Source: an uncultured Eubacteriales bacterium
Lineage (GTDB): Bacteria > Bacillota > Clostridia > Oscillospirales > Oscillospiraceae
Direction of reading: 5' to 3'
Length of the DNA: 7,933 nucleotides
Assembly: GCA_900545925.1 (NCBI GenBank)
Contig: URAZ01000072.1
Coordinates: forward strand, 1-7,933
The notes below the pieces were generated by a model. The model had not been told where the DNA came from, did no database searches, and was given only the letters and a program-made list of their open reading frames with translations. Made by a program: the position numbers and the translations under genes. Below are positions 4,686-7,933 of the stretch, piece after piece (within the stretch, counting starts at the first letter, position 1; every line of letters begins with the position of its first letter).

Positions 4686-5738
4686 TCATTTTTGTGCGAT
4701 CTGAATTGCCGCAATGCGCGCAGCAAATTCCGTGATGCGCGCGTCTATCCCCGCCACCGTCCGGACAGAGCCGGGGTCGTGCGCCGTCTGCATGAGGCAG
4801 AATTTCGGCGGCAGGATGGCCGTTTTGTTCAGGCACATCGCGCCCAGCAGCTGCCGCGCAACGATATCGCTGCCGGAATAACCGGAAACAACAATGCCAT
4901 ACAGATATTTCTGATACAGATCCTGCTTGACAAGCAGATTGGTCAAGCGGTTGAACAGCGCCATGATATTGGCACTGACTGCGTCATTATAATTCGGGCA
5001 CAGGAACAGCATCGCGTCGCAGGCGCTGATGGCGGGCAATACCTCATCGGAGATGCTTCCGCCGTAGAAGCATCGGCTCTGCGCGGCAAAGTGCAGGCAG
5101 GCTTCATAGGAGCAGCCCCGGCAGTCATGGATGGAGCCGTTTTGCAGAGAGATGGTCTTTGTCTCGAACGTGGCCGGCAGATGCGCGAGCACCTGCTTGC
5201 CGAGCCAGACCGTATTGGAGCGCATGTTGTCCGACGCGTGGAGCATGAGAAGCTTTGGCCGGTCAAAGCTTGGCAGTTCAAATTGCAAAAGCCGCTGCGC
5301 CAGCTGCGCCAGCTGATGCGCATAGGTCTGCTCCCAACTTAAGTGCAGGAGCCCTGCTTGGATATGCTGGTTATAAAGAGAGCCTGTCCCCTCAACGAGC
5401 GGCTTGCCAGGGAACGCACAGCCCGCCAGATTTGCCGCAAGAACCAGTTCCCGCGCAGCCTGCTTCGTATAAAGTTCCCCCGCCCCATCGATAATTACGC
5501 CGCCGAGGCAGCCGTTCAGGCAATCCGGATACTTCCGGAATGTCCGCAGCAGGCCAAAAAACGTCTCATCCGGACCGTATTCGTCCAGCGCGGCTGCAAA
5601 AAGCAGCCGACGCCCCGCCGCCGAGGCGATCTGCTCCGGCGAAAGTTCTTTCACACGGATTCCAGCCAGCGCCTGCGGCAGCAGGCGCTCCAGCCGCGCA
5701 CTGCGGCCAATACGCACCAACGTCAGTTCCTGTTCCAT
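4686..5738 (-). CDS. Two-domain iron-sulfur flavoprotein (NADPH-dependent FMN reductase / flavodoxin fold)
   Basis: A 350-residue cytoplasmic protein. The C-terminal half (from about 160) is a flavodoxin-like FMN domain: strand PKLLMLHAS then a phosphate-loop-like SDNMRSNT (169-176), a cysteine cluster C206-x2-C209-x4-C214-x8-C223, and ACDAMLFLCPNYNDAVSANIMALFNRL (239-265) with the strand GIVVSGYSGSD. The cluster and its position just after the second strand fit the iron-sulfur flavoproteins, which pass electrons between an Fe-S cluster and FMN. The N-terminal half (1-155) has LFAAALDEYGPDE, GGVIIDGAGELYTKQAARELV and GKPLVEGTGSLYN. I cannot assign it, and it may be a degenerate relative of the same fold. 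Start: the ATG at 5738 is 1 nt after the upstream TGA; GGAGG lies 15 nt back, so initiation probably relies on coupling. Upstream in-frame ATGs (for example 5768) would overlap the dehydrogenase gene. Partner protein likely the dehydrogenase-like product upstream; substrate unknown. Confidence 0.8.
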   Translation of the reverse strand: MEQELTLVRIGRSARLERLLPQALAGIRVKELSPEQIASAAGRRLLFAAALDEYGPDETFFGLLRTFRKYPDCLNGCLGGVIIDGAGELYTKQAARELVLAANLAGCAFPGKPLVEGTGSLYNQHIQAGLLHLSWEQTYAHQLAQLAQRLLQFELPSFDRPKLLMLHASDNMRSNTVWLGKQVLAHLPATFETKTISLQNGSIHDCRGCSYEACLHFAAQSRCFYGGSISDEVLPAISACDAMLFLCPNYNDAVSANIMALFNRLTNLLVKQDLYQKYLYGIVVSGYSGSDIVARQLLGAMCLNKTAILPPKFCLMQTAHDPGSVRTVAGIDARITEFAARIAAIQIAQK

Positions 5739-5739
5739 G

Positions 5740-6963
5740 TCAGTATCTGAACGCCTCCAATGCGGCATGTGTTTTTTGTAATTCCCCCAGAAGCGCGGGG
5801 GCAATCTTCTCCCGAACAAGGCTGACGCCGAACGGCGTCATGCGGCTGCGGCAGCCGAAATATGCGCCGCCGAGCGGAACCGCACCAAAGTGCTCCTGTC
5901 CGCGCACGAGCCGCAGAATGCTCACCGCGGCGGAGGACAGTGCAGGCGCCAGATATGGCTTGAAGCCAAGTTCCCGCACGCGCAGGTTTGCTGTGCGGGT
6001 CTTTTCGGTCAACTCCGCGGAGAGGGTCGCATCGTAGTCCGGGCCGCAGCTGTTTGCACAGATAAGTCCCTGTCCGTGCGGTCCGTAAACACGCAGCGTT
6101 TCCTCGCTTACGCCCAACTGCCGCGCGTAATACGCGCAGCGCGCAGCCATTACGCCGAGGCCGAAGCCCTGTACCTGCTCGGGAAGCAGCCCGGAAAAAT
6201 CATACTCCCCTGCCTCATTCTGATTACTTTGCAGGAAAACAGAACGGGAAAGATGATCGACCGGGTCGGATATCTGGCAGAACAGACCGGTAAAACCGAC
6301 GCTTCGCGCCATACGGGCATACGCGCCCACCATGGTCCGGTTGGCCTCGTACTGCGCCATGCGTACGTCCTGCACAGTCGTATCCAGTCCGGGCACGCCG
6401 CGCGAGGCCGTAAACGCAAACAAGTCGCAGACAAACAGGTTTTTTTCCTCGCATATCACGACCTTCGGCAGCGGCTGGCCGTCCGGTGAAAGCACCTGGT
6501 TCAGTTCCAGTTCATAGCGGGCACACTGGGCCTTGTTGGGGTCAAAGATCTGGATTTTAGAAAACTCATGTCCCAGCAGCTTCAGCGCCAGCAGCGCCGT
6601 GCCGCCCACGTCGCCAAGGCCGACGAGTGTCAGGACAAGACCGGTTTTTTTCTGCCTATGCCACGTCTCCAGCACAGCGAATGCGTTTTGGAAACGAACA
6701 TTCAGAACCCCCGCCCCATGCACACGCACAAAATCGGCCAGTTCACCGAAGGCCGGACTGCACGGTGTCAGGCAGCGGACTGTCTCAAGCTCGGAAAGTT
6801 CATCCAGATCATGGATATAAAATAATCCGCGCGATTGCAGCGGGTCGCGCCGCACGAGAAACACCAGCGGTGCGAACACAGCGCCGCACGGCTGCGCACC
6901 CCGCGGAAAGAGCGCTTCGTCATCTGCACCGAGACAGAATGAACGCCATTGCTTCAGAATCAT
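5740..6963 (-). CDS. Divergent lactate/malate dehydrogenase-like oxidoreductase
   Basis: A 407-residue protein whose middle and end follow the LDH/MDH fold. It has a nucleotide-binding GLGDVG (115-120) after strand LVLTLV, an acidic strand end IFDPN (D141) that suggests NAD over NADP, ASRGVPG (186-192), ISDPVDHLS (231-239, in place of the usual NPVD), GFGLGVMAARCAYYARQLGV (266-285) and VYGPHG (292-297), whose H296 aligns with the catalytic His. The Asp that normally pairs with that His (LDxxR in classic enzymes) appears replaced (VMAAR), so catalysis or substrate may differ. There are ~110 extra N-terminal residues, which have no recognisable domain; classic enzymes have ~310-330 residues. 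It starts at the ATG at 6963, with GGGAG 12 nt upstream, a long spacer. It is followed after 1 nt by the iron-sulfur flavoprotein, suggesting a 2-hydroxyacid-type redox pair. The 99-nt gap to the kinase-like gene shows no clear promoter or terminator. Confidence 0.8.
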   Translation of the reverse strand: MILKQWRSFCLGADDEALFPRGAQPCGAVFAPLVFLVRRDPLQSRGLFYIHDLDELSELETVRCLTPCSPAFGELADFVRVHGAGVLNVRFQNAFAVLETWHRQKKTGLVLTLVGLGDVGGTALLALKLLGHEFSKIQIFDPNKAQCARYELELNQVLSPDGQPLPKVVICEEKNLFVCDLFAFTASRGVPGLDTTVQDVRMAQYEANRTMVGAYARMARSVGFTGLFCQISDPVDHLSRSVFLQSNQNEAGEYDFSGLLPEQVQGFGLGVMAARCAYYARQLGVSEETLRVYGPHGQGLICANSCGPDYDATLSAELTEKTRTANLRVRELGFKPYLAPALSSAAVSILRLVRGQEHFGAVPLGGAYFGCRSRMTPFGVSLVREKIAPALLGELQKTHAALEAFRY

Positions 6964-7062
6964 TTAATAAATCAACTCCCGCTTCGGTATCTGAATAAAG
7001 CTTGGATAGTGTGGGGACAGTACCTTGCTCTGCTCCCTACCAACTGCATCCGTTTTCCCGGT

Positions 7063-7566
7063 TTATTTTCCCTTCCAATACTGTGCGCCCCAGTGCTCGA
7101 AATCCCACTCGGGACTGTAGTCATTGCATTCGTAATCGACATAATAAAGCCGGTCAACGGACAGAACGAAGTTATTCGGATAATAATCAATATTCAGCTT
7201 TGCAGGATACAGGCGGGCGCACATGGCTTTCAGCTGCCGGAGACAGAAGCCCGGAAGCCGGTTTTCCGCGATCAACTCCGCGGCTGTGGAACCCGGGATA
7301 TATTCCTTGAGAATTCGTTCGTTTTCTACGTCAACATCCAACAGGCGCGGCATGGGGATTCCAACGGCCAAAAGACGCGCATAGTCATACTGCTCTGCGG
7401 CAAGCTTGTCTCCAAACTGATAATACTCACACGGTTCGTGGTGGATCTGCTTGACGACGTATTCACCGTGCTCGTCCGCAGCAAGGTAGGAATAGCCGCC
7501 CTTTCCCTTGCCGAGCAGCCGCCGGATGGAAAACACTCTGCCGTTGACTGTAATCTGATCTTCCAT
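7063..7566 (-). CDS. Small protein-kinase-like protein (YrzF/YbdM-type)
   Basis: A 167-residue soluble kinase-fold protein. Visible parts: a glycine-rich loop GKGKGGYSY (19-27), the ATP lysine in YVVKQ (K39), a probable helix-C Glu (E58), a hinge-like LKEYIPG (86-92), a catalytic-loop equivalent NIDYYPNN (125-132; D127 and N132 in the D-x4-N spacing, with N125 where His is usual), and VDYE (D144) in place of DFG. After D144 only ~23 residues remain, so the activation segment and C-lobe helices are missing. Small Firmicutes kinases such as YrzF and YbdM have this compact form. Substrate unknown; phosphorylation of a small molecule is as possible as of a protein. Start: the ATG at 7566 has GGAGG 8 nt upstream; the frame extends to 7635 without a better site. 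It may lead the minus-strand unit with the dehydrogenase and flavoprotein, 99 nt downstream. Confidence 0.8.
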   Translation of the reverse strand: MEDQITVNGRVFSIRRLLGKGKGGYSYLAADEHGEYVVKQIHHEPCEYYQFGDKLAAEQYDYARLLAVGIPMPRLLDVDVENERILKEYIPGSTAAELIAENRLPGFCLRQLKAMCARLYPAKLNIDYYPNNFVLSVDRLYYVDYECNDYSPEWDFEHWGAQYWKGK

Positions 7567-7588
7567 GTTCCTCGCCTCCATATGCCCA

Positions 7589-7618
7589 AGCATAGCAGAC
7601 TCGTGCAGCGTTTGTCCA
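7589..7618 (-). promoter_or_regulatory. Candidate promoter of the kinase-like gene
   Basis: Minus strand TGGACA (7613-7618) and TATGCT (7589-7594) lie 18 nt apart (5 of 6 and 4 of 6 matches to sigma-A consensus). The start would fall near 7582, giving a very short leader before the GGAGG at 7575-7579. It is divergent from the antiporter promoter. Confidence 0.35.
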
Positions 7619-7698
7619 GCAGAAATCTGTTCCACTGGAAATACTGGCAGATTGAATAAAATATCGTTTAGATTTCATTCATCTTTCACAAGTTCTTC

Positions 7699-7726
7699 TT
7701 GCATTTTGCTTGGAAGTGCGTATAAT
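7699..7726 (+). promoter_or_regulatory. Candidate sigma-A promoter of the antiporter gene
   Basis: A perfect TATAAT at 7721-7726 with a weak -35 (TTGCAT, 7699-7704; 16-nt spacer) precedes the plus-strand gene by 37 nt. The AT-rich block 7636-7720 between the two divergent genes holds no other feature I can support. Confidence 0.6.
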
Positions 7727-7763
7727 GATGTGTGCAAAAAAGTAGAAATGAAGGAATTTGAAA

Positions 7764-7933
7764 ATGCGCACGCTGTTATCATTATCTATTGCCATTCTCG
7801 CGGGCCTTCTGATGACCCGCGTTGCAAAGCCGCTGAAGCTGCCGTCTGTGACGGCGTATCTGGTCGCAGGTGTTCTGATTGGACCGTATTGCCTGGGTCT
7901 GCTTGGGATTGAGGGGCTCGGCTTCCCGACGCA
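7764..7933 (+). CDS. Cation:proton antiporter (CPA2 / KefB-like), N-terminal part, cut by the window edge
   Basis: The first 56 codons read MRTLLSLSIAILAGLLMTRV, then AKPLKLPSVTAYLVAGVLIGP and YCLGLLGIEG. This is the first membrane helix, the basic-then-LPxVTxYLxAGxLIGP motif and the start of the second helix of CPA2 monovalent cation:proton antiporters, which exchange Na+ or K+ for H+ across the cytoplasmic membrane. The start ATG at 7764 has AAGGAA at 7751-7756, 7 nt upstream, and a TATAAT promoter. The rest of the protein, including any C-terminal TrkA-type regulatory domain and the ion-binding Asp, lies outside the window, so ion specificity cannot be judged. Confidence 0.85.
   Translation, partial: MRTLLSLSIAILAGLLMTRVAKPLKLPSVTAYLVAGVLIGPYCLGLLGIEGLGFPT

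Noticed and set aside
4473..5342. 289-codon plus-strand open frame over the T-box leader and flavoprotein gene
   Set aside because: It is antisense to both a clear RNA element and a recognised protein, without initiation signals.
1..7933. CRISPR array, tRNA or rRNA gene, transposase or integrase
   Set aside because: No regularly spaced direct repeats, no cloverleaf or rRNA-like stretch, and no open frame with transposase or recombinase motifs were seen.

Overview
The window looks like chromosomal DNA of a spore-forming, moderately GC-rich member of the Clostridia (Ruminococcaceae/Oscillospiraceae-like). The grounds are an alpha/beta-type small acid-soluble spore protein, a Firmicutes-type T-box riboswitch, strong AGGAGG ribosome binding sites and clostridial gene families. 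The species cannot be named from sequence alone.

Left part (1-2651) is a patchwork. It begins with an AT-rich FRG-domain gene whose first ~25 codons look like a piece of a family 3 glycoside hydrolase, so the reading frame appears chimeric. A convergent terminator separates it from a compact minus-strand operon of three small genes, two unknown and one DUF4160-like, with its own promoter. Next comes a spore-protein gene (minus strand) with an abnormal C-terminal tail. After it lies a plus-strand 3' fragment of a large, probably secreted, protein that has no start or ribosome binding site but ends properly in a bidirectional terminator. Gene pieces on both sides suggest past insertion, deletion or recombination here.

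Central part (2706-4648) is a clear regulatory unit: a promoter, a T-box leader with an AAC (asparagine) specifier, and a glutamine-hydrolysing asparagine synthetase (asnB). Uncharged tRNA-Asn should stabilise the antiterminator and switch on asparagine synthesis. The predicted terminator hairpin takes in the asnB Shine-Dalgarno sequence, and its U-run forms the spacer before the start codon.

Right part (4686-7566, minus strand) holds a small protein-kinase-like gene, then a divergent lactate/malate-dehydrogenase-like gene tightly coupled (1 nt gap) to a two-domain iron-sulfur flavoprotein. The pair looks like one redox unit of unknown substrate. Divergently, at the right edge, starts a CPA2-type cation:proton antiporter, cut by the window end.

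The most notable items are the Asn T-box with its SD-embedding terminator, the GH3/FRG chimeric frame, the small-gene cassette, and the uncharacterised dehydrogenase-flavoprotein pair.
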